A stretch of DNA of 64,000 nucleotides, taken from Thauera sp. K11. Its GTDB lineage: Bacteria > Pseudomonadota > Gammaproteobacteria > Burkholderiales > Rhodocyclaceae. Below are positions 27,534 to 37,829 of the stretch, piece by piece. Position 1 is the stretch's first letter, and every line of letters starts with the position of its first letter. The position numbers were made by a program, and so were the translations under genes. The stretch lies in NCBI RefSeq assembly GCF_002354895.1, contig NZ_CP023439.1, forward strand, positions 4,588,001 to 4,652,000, written 5' to 3'. The notes beneath the pieces were generated by a model that was not told the origin of the DNA, ran no database searches, and saw nothing but the letters and a program-made list of their open reading frames with translations.

Positions 27534-29030
27534 ATGACCTTCGACACCCCGCCCGCCGCCTTCGCCGGCGCGAGCGATACCGCCACCGGCTACGACGATC
27601 TCTTCGGCGCCATCGGCCTGCACGACCTGGTCCCCGCCTCGCTCGCAGCCTGGCGGCCGCTACTGGCCGAGGCGCTGGCCTTCTTCCTCGAGCGCCTGCC
27701 CGAAGAACGCCTCGCGGCCCTGCTCGCCGAACAGTTCGCCGCCGCCGACGCTCCCGCCGCGGCGCGTGCCGCCGCGCTGCTCGCGCACTGCCCCACGCTG
27801 CACAAGCTGGGACAGGTCGTGGCCCGCCACCACGAACTCGATCCCGAACTGCGCCGGCACCTGCAGCAACTGGAATCCATGCCGTCGACACTGCCCGTCG
27901 CTCCGCTCGTGCAGCGCATCCGGGCGCAGTCCGGCACCGGCGCGCGGCTGCAGATCGCCGACGCCGCACTCGCCGAAGGCAGCGTCGCCGTCGTGCTGCC
28001 CTTCGCCTGGTGGGAGGACGGCCGGCTGCGCGACGGCGTGTTCAAGGTCCTCAAGCCCCGGGTCGCCGAACACCTGGCGCAGGAACTCGCGGTACTGCCC
28101 GCGCTCGCCGCCTTCCTCGCCGCGCGCGGCGCCCGGCTCGGCCTGCCCGCCATCGATTACCACGGCCACCTGGCCAGCGTGCAGCGCCTGCTGACGCAGG
28201 AGATCCGGCTCGACGTCGAGCAGGCCAACATGCGTGCCGCCGCCGCCCTGCTGGCGGACGATGGCGCCGTGTTCGTGCCCCGGCTGCTGCCCTGGTGCAG
28301 CGCCGGCGTCACCGCGATGGAGCGCGTACATGGCGGCCGCGTGAACGACGCGGCGCTACCCGCGGCGCGGCGCCGCATGCTCGGCCACGAGATGGTCGGC
28401 GCCCTGCTGGCGCGGCCGTTCTGGTCGCAGGCCGACCCGGCGATCTTCCACGGCGACCTGCACGGCGGCAATCTGCTGCTGGCCGACGATGGCCGTCTCG
28501 CGGTACTCGACTGGAGCCTCACCGCCCGCCTCGCCAAGGCCGAGCGCGAGGCGGTCGTCGCCATCGCGCTCGGCGCGATGGCCTTGGACGAAAAGCAGAT
28601 CCGCGACGGCCTGGCGCGGCTGGGCATGCGCGATGCAGGCTGCCCGCAAGCGGAACGCACGGTGGCGCAGGCCCTCGACGCGCTGGTGCGCAGCGCGCGG
28701 CCCGTCGGTTTCGACTGGCTGGTGGGGCTGCTCGACCGGCTGGCGCTGCAGGGAGCCACCGGTTTCGGCGCGGAACTCGCGGTCTTCCGCAAGAGCTGGC
28801 TGTCGCTCGCCGGCGTGCTGCGCGACCTCGACACCGGCCCCGCCGCCGACCTGCCGCTGGTGAGCATCGGACTGCAGCGATTCTTCGCCGAAATGCCGGC
28901 GCGCATGCTTTCACGCGCCGACTCGCGCGCCTTCTCGACGCATGTATCGACCGCCGATCTCATCGCGCTCGCCGGCGCAGCCTGGCCCGCCGGCATGCGT
29001 TATTGGTCGCGTCTGCTGGGGAACGCGTGA
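27534..29030 (+). CDS. ABC1/UbiB-family atypical kinase-like protein
   Basis: 498 residues. The kinase-like motifs of the ABC1/AarF/COQ8 family are present: a KxGQ-like segment HKLGQVVARHHELDPELRRHLQQL (in parts), FKVLKP (ATP-binding lysine), catalytic FHGDLHGGN (about 303-311) and the metal site VLDWSLTARL (about 325). Members support ubiquinone synthesis or lipid homeostasis. It is not the canonical ubiB, which lies with ubiE/ubiJ elsewhere. AGGAG lies 10 nt before ATG 27534; an ATG at 27513 in frame is the alternative start. It lies downstream of phaC on the same strand. Confidence 0.8.
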   Translation: MTFDTPPAAFAGASDTATGYDDLFGAIGLHDLVPASLAAWRPLLAEALAFFLERLPEERLAALLAEQFAAADAPAAARAAALLAHCPTLHKLGQVVARHHELDPELRRHLQQLESMPSTLPVAPLVQRIRAQSGTGARLQIADAALAEGSVAVVLPFAWWEDGRLRDGVFKVLKPRVAEHLAQELAVLPALAAFLAARGARLGLPAIDYHGHLASVQRLLTQEIRLDVEQANMRAAAALLADDGAVFVPRLLPWCSAGVTAMERVHGGRVNDAALPAARRRMLGHEMVGALLARPFWSQADPAIFHGDLHGGNLLLADDGRLAVLDWSLTARLAKAEREAVVAIALGAMALDEKQIRDGLARLGMRDAGCPQAERTVAQALDALVRSARPVGFDWLVGLLDRLALQGATGFGAELAVFRKSWLSLAGVLRDLDTGPAADLPLVSIGLQRFFAEMPARMLSRADSRAFSTHVSTADLIALAGAAWPAGMRYWSRLLGNA

Positions 29031-29154
29031 TGCGCCGGGATCACCCGCCGTGCCCCGCTTCCGGTTCGGCCCGGCGCCCCGTGCGGCACGGCCCGGCGAC
29101 ACCGGCCCGATACCGCCGCGGCGCCGGGGCAGCGACTGCGCGAGGCCCGAAGAC

Positions 29155-29829
29155 ATGCGCAGGCTGACCGCCGGACTCCGGCGCGAGACCTGCTTCCACG
29201 AGGCCGGCCACGCGGTGGCATTCGCGCTCGGCGGCATACCGGTACTCAAGCTGGCGGTGGCGCCAGAGGGCGCCGACGGCTGGCGCACCGACATCCGCAC
29301 CGGACGCTGCTGCACCGACCTGTGGGGCCTGTGCGAAAAGGCCGATCTCGTCTTTCCCCGCCCTTTCCTGCGCTGGCTGGGCAGCGAGGGCGCCCTGCAC
29401 CCGGATGGCAGGGGCTTCGAAGCGGTGCTGGACACGCCGGTCGGCCAGGCGCAGCTCGAAGGCTTCTCGGCCGCGCATCGCCGCGAGATCCGCGCCCACG
29501 CCGCCGGCCTGCTGGGCGGCCCCGTCGCCGAGCGGATCCACAGCGGCGAGAAAGGGGACCTGCACGGCCGGACCGACCTCGGCGACGTCGCCCGGGCGGC
29601 GGCACTGTGCCGCCTGCTCACCGAACGCGACGCCTTCGCCGGCGCGCTGGCGCAGGCGGAGGAAGCCCTGCGCCGGCCCGGCGTGTGGGATCACGTCGCC
29701 CGGCTCGCGGCGGTGCTGGAACGCGAGGGCGAGATCCGCGACGGGTTGCGCACCCTGCTGCCGGCGGCGATCCCGCACTGGCCGGCGGCGGGCGCGGCGC
29801 GTCGGTCGATGCCGCCGCCTCAGGTATAG
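29155..29829 (+). CDS. M41-like zinc metalloprotease domain protein
   Basis: 224 residues. HEAGH (15-19) in CFHEAGHAVAFALGGIP is the zinc-binding motif. HAAGLLGGPVAERI and the aspartate of RTDLGDVARAAAL correspond to the second helix and third zinc ligand of FtsH peptidase (M41) domains. There is no AAA+ ATPase domain and no membrane segment, so it is either an ATP-independent peptidase or works with an unlinked ATPase. The start at 29155 was chosen for the GAGG 10 nt upstream and because upstream codons are arginine/proline-rich noise. Its last 10 bp overlap the convergent DUF6644-like gene. Confidence 0.72.
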   Translation: MRRLTAGLRRETCFHEAGHAVAFALGGIPVLKLAVAPEGADGWRTDIRTGRCCTDLWGLCEKADLVFPRPFLRWLGSEGALHPDGRGFEAVLDTPVGQAQLEGFSAAHRREIRAHAAGLLGGPVAERIHSGEKGDLHGRTDLGDVARAAALCRLLTERDAFAGALAQAEEALRRPGVWDHVARLAAVLEREGEIRDGLRTLLPAAIPHWPAAGAARRSMPPPQV

Positions 29830-30293
29830 CCGATCCAGCGCCCCAGCCCCATCGCCACGATCCAGGCCGCCAGCGACACCACGGCGGCCACACGCACGTG
29901 CAGCGGAGGCCGCGCGGGCCAGCGCGCCGGATTCCCCGCCCGCCGGCGCAGGCTCAGCGCATTGGCCGTTCCCACCGCCACGCAGGCCATCTTCACCACG
30001 AACACCGGCGACTCCATGTATTCGGTGGCGCGCGTGATGAACAGCAGCCCGCCGAACACGACCGCCAGCGCAAGCCCGCAGGCGGCGGTCCGTCCCAGCA
30101 CCGACCACAGCGGCACCAGGGGCTGGCCGCGCCAAGCGCCGAGCAGCCGCAGGTCGAGCGGCACGATGGCGCCCAGCAGCAGCGCGATGCCGAGCAGATG
30201 CCCCGCATTGACCAGCGGATAGAGCCAGGCCGACCGGCTGAGCGCGCGCGCCAGCGGCAGCGCCTCGAGGGCGGCAAACCAGGATTCGACCAC
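29820..30293 (-). CDS. DUF6644-like membrane protein
   Basis: 157 residues. Four to five hydrophobic helices: AGHLLGIALLLGAIVPLDLR, ACGLALAVVFGGLLFI, PVFVVKMACVAVG and VAAVVSLAAWIVAMGLG. The arrangement (WFAALEALPLARALSRSAWLYPLVN) fits the DUF6644 family, probably a cytochrome b-like membrane protein, since several histidines face the helices. There is no ATG; the GTG at 30293 was chosen just after the stop of the DUF6152-like gene, with which it forms a two-gene leftward unit. Function unknown. Confidence 0.65.
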   Translation of the reverse strand: MVESWFAALEALPLARALSRSAWLYPLVNAGHLLGIALLLGAIVPLDLRLLGAWRGQPLVPLWSVLGRTAACGLALAVVFGGLLFITRATEYMESPVFVVKMACVAVGTANALSLRRRAGNPARWPARPPLHVRVAAVVSLAAWIVAMGLGRWIGYT

Positions 30294-30313
30294 GTCGGCC
30301 GGCGCCCGCGGCC

Positions 30314-30700
30314 CTAGGAGCGGCGGTCGGGATAGAGATCGTGGCGCTTGCCGTCGATCGTCAGCCACTCCGCCTTCATCAGGCGCTCGCCGGGCCTCGC
30401 CGAACGGTGGCCGTGCACCGTCACGCTGCGGCCGACGGCGAACATGTCGTCGGTGAGGCCGGCACGCTCGTTGCGCCACGGCTGCCCGACTTCGACCACC
30501 CAGCGCTCTCCTTTCACGTCGAGGGTGATCTCGCCGTGCGGATTGCCCAGCCGCACCGCGACGATGACGCCGGTCAGTTCGAATTCCTCGTCGCTGGCCC
30601 AGGCCCAGCCGTGATGCGCCTGCGCCTGCAGGGCGATCGACAGCAGCGGAACCATGAACAGCAGCATGAACCAGCGCACGCGATGCAGGAACGGATTCAT
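30314..30700 (-). CDS. DUF6152-family periplasmic protein
   Basis: 128 residues. A signal peptide (about 1-27, ending LQAQAHHGW) is followed by a small beta-barrel-like domain (ELTGVIVAVRLGNPHGEITL...GKRHDLYPDR), the pattern of DUF6152. A His-His-Gly at the mature N-terminus may bind copper or another metal, which is inference. GAGGAGATCC lies before the ATG. It is coupled to the DUF6644-like gene downstream. Confidence 0.75.
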   Translation of the reverse strand: MNPFLHRVRWFMLLFMVPLLSIALQAQAHHGWAWASDEEFELTGVIVAVRLGNPHGEITLDVKGERWVVEVGQPWRNERAGLTDDMFAVGRSVTVHGHRSARPGERLMKAEWLTIDGKRHDLYPDRRS

Positions 30701-30779
30701 GATGGATCTCCTCGGCGAACGTCGCCTGTCGATAGACCGTGGTGTGCGCCGCGAGTGCCCATCGGGGCAGGCCGGCCCG

Positions 30780-31316
30780 TCAGCGCATCTTCGACGGCAG
30801 CCGGATCGTCTCGCCCGCCAGCATGAAGGCGCCGTAGCCGCGATGGTGCAGGGTGGGGTGATCGGCGAGTTCCGGATCGGTCCACGCGGCAAGCACCTCG
30901 AGCACGAAGAGGTCGTAGCGCGGCACCAGCGAGCGGTCCGTCACCCGGCATTCGAGGCTGGCGAAGCACTGCGCGATGAGCGGCGCGCGGACGCGGGAGG
31001 CGGGCTGCGGCGTGAGGCCGAAGGCGGCGAACTTGTCGGTGTTGCGGCCGGAAGTATTGCCGCAGCCGGCCACGGCATCCGCGATCCGCGCCGTCGGGAT
31101 GTTGATCGCGCATTCGCCGGTGGCATCCAGCGCGGCAAAACTGTGGTTGCGGCTGCTGACCACGCAGCCGACGAGCGGCGGCTCGAACTCGAGCATCGTC
31201 TGCCACGACAGGGTCATGACGTTGGGCACGCCGGCGCTGCTCGTCGTCAGCAGCACCACCGGGCCGGGCTCGAGCAGCGAATACACCTCGGCCAGCGGGA
31301 GCGGGATCTTGGCCAC
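30780..31316 (-). CDS. flavin reductase-like FMN-binding protein
   Basis: 178 residues. Split-barrel flavin reductase domain (DIM6/NTAB family): PVVLLTTSSAGVPNVMTLSW (18-37) near the N-terminus, CVVSSRNHSF, and ECAINIPT in the middle. It probably reduces FMN or acts as the reductase partner of a monooxygenase; no partner gene is adjacent. It begins with GTG 31316 after a clear GGAGG (about 10 nt). It is the last gene on this strand before icd and is separated from DUF6152 by 80 bp. Confidence 0.85.
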   Translation of the reverse strand: MAKIPLPLAEVYSLLEPGPVVLLTTSSAGVPNVMTLSWQTMLEFEPPLVGCVVSSRNHSFAALDATGECAINIPTARIADAVAGCGNTSGRNTDKFAAFGLTPQPASRVRAPLIAQCFASLECRVTDRSLVPRYDLFVLEVLAAWTDPELADHPTLHHRGYGAFMLAGETIRLPSKMR

Positions 31317-31471
31317 GGCTGCATCCTCCGTCCTGCGGCTGGGCGGGCATCGCAACCGGCGGCGATGGCGCCACTACGGGTGGAAAGAAACGAACCCGGC
31401 AAGACGGGCCGGCGGACCGGAACCCGCCCGCCGGCCGCGATCGGCAAGGCCGATCGCTCCGGTACGGCAGA

Positions 31472-33709
<2,238 letters not shown>

Positions 33710-33934
33710 TGTTTCCCCTCGGTTCTGGTCTTGTAGTAGCGACTCGGTGGCGACGCGTATTATCGCCCAAGCGCGATGCACGGCCACGCGCTCTTGCGGT
33801 CGCCCGGAACATACCACGCCATACCAGGCATCGGGGCTGCCGCAGCGAAACCCGTGCGGCCGGCGACCCGGCCCAGGAGATCCGGCGCGGGCCGGTGGCA
33901 GCCGCGGCGAGGGCGGCCGGTATCGACTGAAGAA

Positions 33935-34019
33935 TGGTGCCTTGGGCGAGACTCGAACTCGCACGGCTTTCGCCACTACCCCCTCAAGATAGCGTGTCTA
34001 CCAATTTCACCACCAAGGC
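33935..34019 (-). tRNA. tRNA-Leu (anticodon GAG)
   Basis: 85 nt with a full cloverleaf. Acceptor GCCTTGG pairs with CCAAGGC, the anticodon stem CTATC/GGTAG holds loop TTGAGGG (anticodon GAG), the long variable arm GGC/GCC is typical of class II tRNAs, and the T-arm GCGAG-TTCGAGT-CTCGC follows. The 3' CCA is encoded. It reads CUC and CUU leucine codons. Confidence 0.96.
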
Positions 34020-34200
34020 TTCGGCACCCGGCCGGCGCGACCGGCGTTGCGCCGGGGCCATCGTGCGTCGGAGACGCTGCGGGTGCGAAAGGGCGCGGAT
34101 TATAGCCTCGCAGATGCGGCGCCCGTCAAGATGAGGACGCGCCGCGCCGCCATGGGGCCGGCGGCCGGCCTGCACCGGCCGGCCCAACGCGGCTTTGCCG

Positions 34201-36099
34201 CTAGCGGCTCCAGCGCCCGCGCCCGCCGTTCTTGGCCCGGTACATGGCGCGGTCGGCCGCATTGACCAGGCTCTCGGCCGAATCCCCGTCGGCCGGAAAG
34301 CAGGCGATGCCGACGCTGCAGCCCACCAGCAGCCGGCGGTCCTCGACGAAGAACGGCTGCGACAACTGCGCCACCACTTCCGCCGCGGCGCGCTCGCTGC
34401 CTGCAGCGCAGTCCTCGCCCTGCATGGCGGCGACGAACTCGTCGCCGCCGATGCGTGCCACCGTGTCCTCGTCGCGGAACACCCCCTGCAGGCGGCGCGC
34501 CACCTGGCGCAGCAGCAGGTCGCCCACGTCGTGGCCGAATTCGTCGTTCACCGGCTTGAAACGGTCCAGATCGATGAACAGCACGGCCACGCCCGAGCGC
34601 TGGCGCCGCGCGTGCCGCAGCATGCTCTCGAGGCGATCGGTCAGCAGGGCGCGGTTGGGCAGGCCGGTGAGGCGGTCGAAGTTGGCCTGGCGCCAGATCT
34701 CGTCGTCCCTGCGCCGACGCTCCGTCACGTCGGTGATCAGGGCGACGCGATGCCTGACGGCGCCGTTGGCATCGCGCAGCGACGAAATCACCGCGTGCCC
34801 GGTATAGCCTTCGCCGCCCGGGCGCACGCCGTCGAAGTCCCCTTCCCAATGCCCCGAACCCGACGGATCCGACAGCTCGGTCATGACGTGGTCCAGCGTG
34901 CGGCCGTTCGACAGCATCGAAACCGGGCGCTGCATCACCTCGCTGCGCCCGAAGCCGGTGATCGCCGAGAAGGCCGGGTTGACGCTGACGATGCGATTCT
35001 CCGCATCCAGCACGACCAGCCCCTCGGCCATGTGCTCGAGCAGGCTCCGGTAGTGCTCCTCGCGCTCCCCGAGGCGTTGCACCGCGCGCTCGTAGCGCCT
35101 GAGCGCGATCAGCAGCGCGGCGATGACGAACACGAACAGGCCGGACGAGACCACGCCCGACATCACGGTCCGGCTCCTGAGCGCGCGGATGGGCTCGAGC
35201 GCCGGTTCCAGCGCGATGCCGGACAGCATCACCAGCCCCGAGGACAGCCGCGTCCAGCCGTACATGCGCAGCACGCCGTCCAGCGAAGCGTGGGCGACGT
35301 AGTGCCCCTCCCGGCGCTCGGGATACAGCCGGTATTCGCGCTCGGCGGGGGCCTGCTTGCCCAGATGCTCGTTGCCGTCGAGCGTGCGCAGCAGCACGTG
35401 GCCGTCGCCATCGAGCAGGGTCAGGGTGTCGAGCGGGTGCACCCCGAAGCGCAGCAGCTTGCGCGACCACACCTCGGGCGAGACGGCGAGGGCCACCACG
35501 CCGTCGAAACGTCCGTTGCGGCGCATGGCGCGGACGAGCTGGATGGACCACTTCCTGGTCAGCCGCCCGATGACCGGCCTGCTGATGAAGAGGCGGTCGT
35601 CGTCGGAAGCCGCCAGCGCGCGGAAGTACTCCCGGTCGCCGAGGAAATTCCGCGGGGCCTCGCCCAGCGACGAATAGGCGAGGTAGCCGTCGCTGCCGAC
35701 CACGAAAGCCTGCAGCAGCAGATCCGACGACATCGCGGCAGTGACGATGCGCCCCTGCACCGGGAACCGGGCAGCCGACTCCAGGCCCCCCAACTGCAGC
35801 ATCCTCAGCGCGACGTCGAAGCGGCCGATCGCGCCTTCCACGGCCTCGCCCGCGGCGCGCGCCTGGATGATCGCCTGGATGCGCAGCCGCTCCATCGCAT
35901 CCCGCTCCGCCTCGCGCAGGCCGGTCACCGTGTCGTACCAGCCGACGGCGAGGGCGAAGGCGCTGACGACGACGATGGCCACACGAATCGCGCGCAGGGG
36001 CTGCTGCATCTGCCGGTGAAAGATCCGAGTGAGCAAAGACGCCTGCCGATTCCGGTTAGTCTCGGGTAGATCCGGCCCCGCGCGGGACCGGCGCACCAT
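34201..36099 (-). CDS. Cache-PAS-GGDEF diguanylate cyclase
   Basis: 632 residues. TM1 is at about 38-56, an extracytoplasmic double-Cache-type sensor at about 60-310, and TM2 at about 320-342. A PAS domain (about 360-475, HMAEGLVVLDAENRIVSVN) is followed by a GGDEF domain (about 480-632). The catalytic RIGGDEF motif (551-555) is intact and is preceded by an RxxD inhibitory site (RDED, five residues upstream), so it should make c-di-GMP with product inhibition. No EAL domain. The start could be ATG 36099 or ATG 36009; neither has a good ribosome site. Confidence 0.93.
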   Translation of the reverse strand: MVRRSRAGPDLPETNRNRQASLLTRIFHRQMQQPLRAIRVAIVVVSAFALAVGWYDTVTGLREAERDAMERLRIQAIIQARAAGEAVEGAIGRFDVALRMLQLGGLESAARFPVQGRIVTAAMSSDLLLQAFVVGSDGYLAYSSLGEAPRNFLGDREYFRALAASDDDRLFISRPVIGRLTRKWSIQLVRAMRRNGRFDGVVALAVSPEVWSRKLLRFGVHPLDTLTLLDGDGHVLLRTLDGNEHLGKQAPAEREYRLYPERREGHYVAHASLDGVLRMYGWTRLSSGLVMLSGIALEPALEPIRALRSRTVMSGVVSSGLFVFVIAALLIALRRYERAVQRLGEREEHYRSLLEHMAEGLVVLDAENRIVSVNPAFSAITGFGRSEVMQRPVSMLSNGRTLDHVMTELSDPSGSGHWEGDFDGVRPGGEGYTGHAVISSLRDANGAVRHRVALITDVTERRRRDDEIWRQANFDRLTGLPNRALLTDRLESMLRHARRQRSGVAVLFIDLDRFKPVNDEFGHDVGDLLLRQVARRLQGVFRDEDTVARIGGDEFVAAMQGEDCAAGSERAAAEVVAQLSQPFFVEDRRLLVGCSVGIACFPADGDSAESLVNAADRAMYRAKNGGRGRWSR

Positions 36100-36168
36100 C
36101 CTTGGCCGGCCAAGCGCCGGAATCCGCGATGCTACACCGCGCCGCCGTCACGCTGCATGACACTCCAT

Positions 36169-37119
36169 CTACATCAGTTGCAGGGCGCGCAGCAGCGTGA
36201 TGCCCAGTGCGGTGCCGAGGATGGAACCCAGCGTGGTGAGCGCGACGATGTTGGCCGCCAGCGCCGCATTGCCGCCCATGGCCCGCACCATGGCATAACT
36301 GGCGGCGGCGGTCGGCGCAGAGGACATCAGCAGCAGCACGCCCAGTTCGATGCCGCGAAAGCCCGCCGCGATACCGCCGAGCGTGAAGAGGAGCGGCATG
36401 CCCACCAGCTTGCTGCCGCTCGCCAGCAGCGCGCTGCGCAGTTCCAGCCGCAGGCTGCGGAAATCCAGTGATGCGCCGGTGCACAGCAGCGCCAGCGGAA
36501 GGGTCATGTCGGCGCAGTATTCCACCGACTGCAGCGCGACCGGCGGCAGGGGCAGTTGCAGCCACGACACCGGCAGCGCCAGCAGGATGCCGATGATGAG
36601 CGGATTGGTGGCGATGCCCTTCGCCATGCGCCGGACCCCCTGGCTGCGATGCAGCGAGCGGCTGAGCGTGACCACCGACAGCACGTTGAAGAGGATCGTG
36701 ACCAGGCCGACGTACAGCGATGCCGCCACCAGGCCGGCCTCGCCGTAGGCATTCACCATGTAGGCCAGGCCGATGATGCCCATGTTCGAACGGAACGCCC
36801 CCTGCACCATCACGCCGCGGTCCTGCTCCGGATGCACGTAGCGCGACGCCAGCCATTCGAGCACCACGAAGGCGACCAGCGTCGTCGCCAGGCCGAAGGC
36901 GATCAGCGGCAGGTTCGCCGTTTCGCCGATCCGCGTCCTGGCGATGCTCAGGAACAGCAGCGAGGGAAGGCCAATCGTAAAAACGAGTTTCGAACCGCTG
37001 TCGACGAAACCGTTGCTGAGCATGCCCGTGCGGCGCAGGGCGACGCCGAGCGCCAGAATCACGAAGATCGGCCCGGTGACCGACAGTGAGAACCCCAGAA
37101 TCGCCAGAAATCCCGACAT
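36169..37119 (-). CDS. AEC-family (auxin efflux carrier-like) transporter
   Basis: 316 residues. About ten membrane segments in two inverted halves, with the family pattern SVTGPIFVILALGVALRRTG near the N-terminus, PSLLFLSIA, FRSNMGIIGLAY and MVRAMGGNAALAANIVALTTL near the end. Bacterial members export or take up small organic acids such as malate/malonate; the substrate here is not evident. It stands between the diguanylate cyclase gene (same strand, 70 bp apart) and a divergent lipoprotein gene. Confidence 0.9.
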   Translation of the reverse strand: MSGFLAILGFSLSVTGPIFVILALGVALRRTGMLSNGFVDSGSKLVFTIGLPSLLFLSIARTRIGETANLPLIAFGLATTLVAFVVLEWLASRYVHPEQDRGVMVQGAFRSNMGIIGLAYMVNAYGEAGLVAASLYVGLVTILFNVLSVVTLSRSLHRSQGVRRMAKGIATNPLIIGILLALPVSWLQLPLPPVALQSVEYCADMTLPLALLCTGASLDFRSLRLELRSALLASGSKLVGMPLLFTLGGIAAGFRGIELGVLLLMSSAPTAAASYAMVRAMGGNAALAANIVALTTLGSILGTALGITLLRALQLM

Positions 37120-37345
37120 CCGCGCAATCGTCCCGCAAGCTGATGCAAAGGCAGGACTCTATGCCGCGGTAGGGGACCAGACAATTGCGGCAGATACGGG
37201 GCCGCGCCGCGGGCGACATACGAGGAAACAAAGCCGCCATGGCCGGCGGGAGCTTTCGTACCGGGCACGTACTCACACTTCCGGCAACCAGGGGAACGCG
37301 AACCGTTCCTGCCCGACCGGTGAAACGATGGACGAGGAGAACACC

Positions 37346-37585
37346 ATGAACACGCGCAAGCTCATTCCTGCCCTGATGATCGCCGCCGCCTCGCTTGGCG
37401 CGACCGGCTGCGCCACCTGGGACCACATGTCCTCGCGCGAGAAGAGCGCCGCCGCCGGTGCCGCGGTCGGCGGCGTGGCGGGGGCGGTGATCACCGACGG
37501 CGGCATCCTCGGCACGGTCGGCGGTGCCGCGATCGGCGGCGTGATCGGCGACCAGGTCGGCAAGGACCGCAACCGCCGCCGCTGA
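37346..37585 (+). CDS. glycine-zipper 2TM-type lipoprotein (OsmB-like)
   Basis: 79 residues. A signal peptide with lipobox GATGC (Cys at about 24) is followed by a glycine-zipper segment (AAAGAAVGGVAGAVITDGG and GTVGGAAIGGVIGDQVG) that forms a membrane hairpin, then a basic end KDRNRRR. GAGGAGAAC lies 4-5 nt before ATG 37346; an in-frame ATG at 37328 lacks it. Similar small lipoproteins are envelope-stress or osmotic-stress induced. A 12-bp hairpin terminator follows. Confidence 0.85.
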   Translation: MNTRKLIPALMIAAASLGATGCATWDHMSSREKSAAAGAAVGGVAGAVITDGGILGTVGGAAIGGVIGDQVGKDRNRRR

Positions 37586-37635
37586 TCTGCCGTTTCCCGG
37601 CGCGGCCGGGTACGCGCCGATGCGATTGCCACACC

Positions 37636-37664
37636 GGAGAACCCCGCCCCGCGCGGGGTTCTCC
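37636..37664 (+). terminator. hairpin terminator after the glycine-zipper gene
   Basis: A 12-bp stem (GGAGAACCCCGC with its complement) with a 5-nt loop, followed by a weak T-containing stretch (GCTTTC). Confidence 0.7.
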
Positions 37665-37722
37665 GCTTTCGGCGCGGTCCGGCGCCGGCACGGGTCGAAT
37701 GAATTCCTGCAAAACAATTTTC

Positions 37723-37751
37723 TTGAATCCGGACAGGCTGCCGGTTAAAGT
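37723..37751 (+). promoter_or_regulatory. candidate sigma-70 promoter of ccoG
   Basis: TTGAAT (37723-37728), 17-bp spacer, TAAAGT (37746-37751), about 80 bp before ATG 37830. The leader between them contains a further hairpin (GACACGGC with GCCGTGTC, about 37774-37813). No clear FNR box was seen. Confidence 0.45.
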
Positions 37752-37829
37752 GGCAAAAAAAATACATCTTTAAGACACGGCCGCGCGGCGAAGCACTCCG
37801 CCGCTGCCGTGTCCGCCACGGCACGCCCC

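Noticed and set aside
27534..29030. Assignment of the ABC1-like gene as canonical ubiB
   Set aside because: Sequence is divergent, lacks the typical C-terminal membrane helices of UbiB, and is not in a ubiquinone gene cluster.
29155..29829. Assignment of the HEAGH protein as FtsH
   Set aside because: No AAA+ or transmembrane domain; it is only M41-like.
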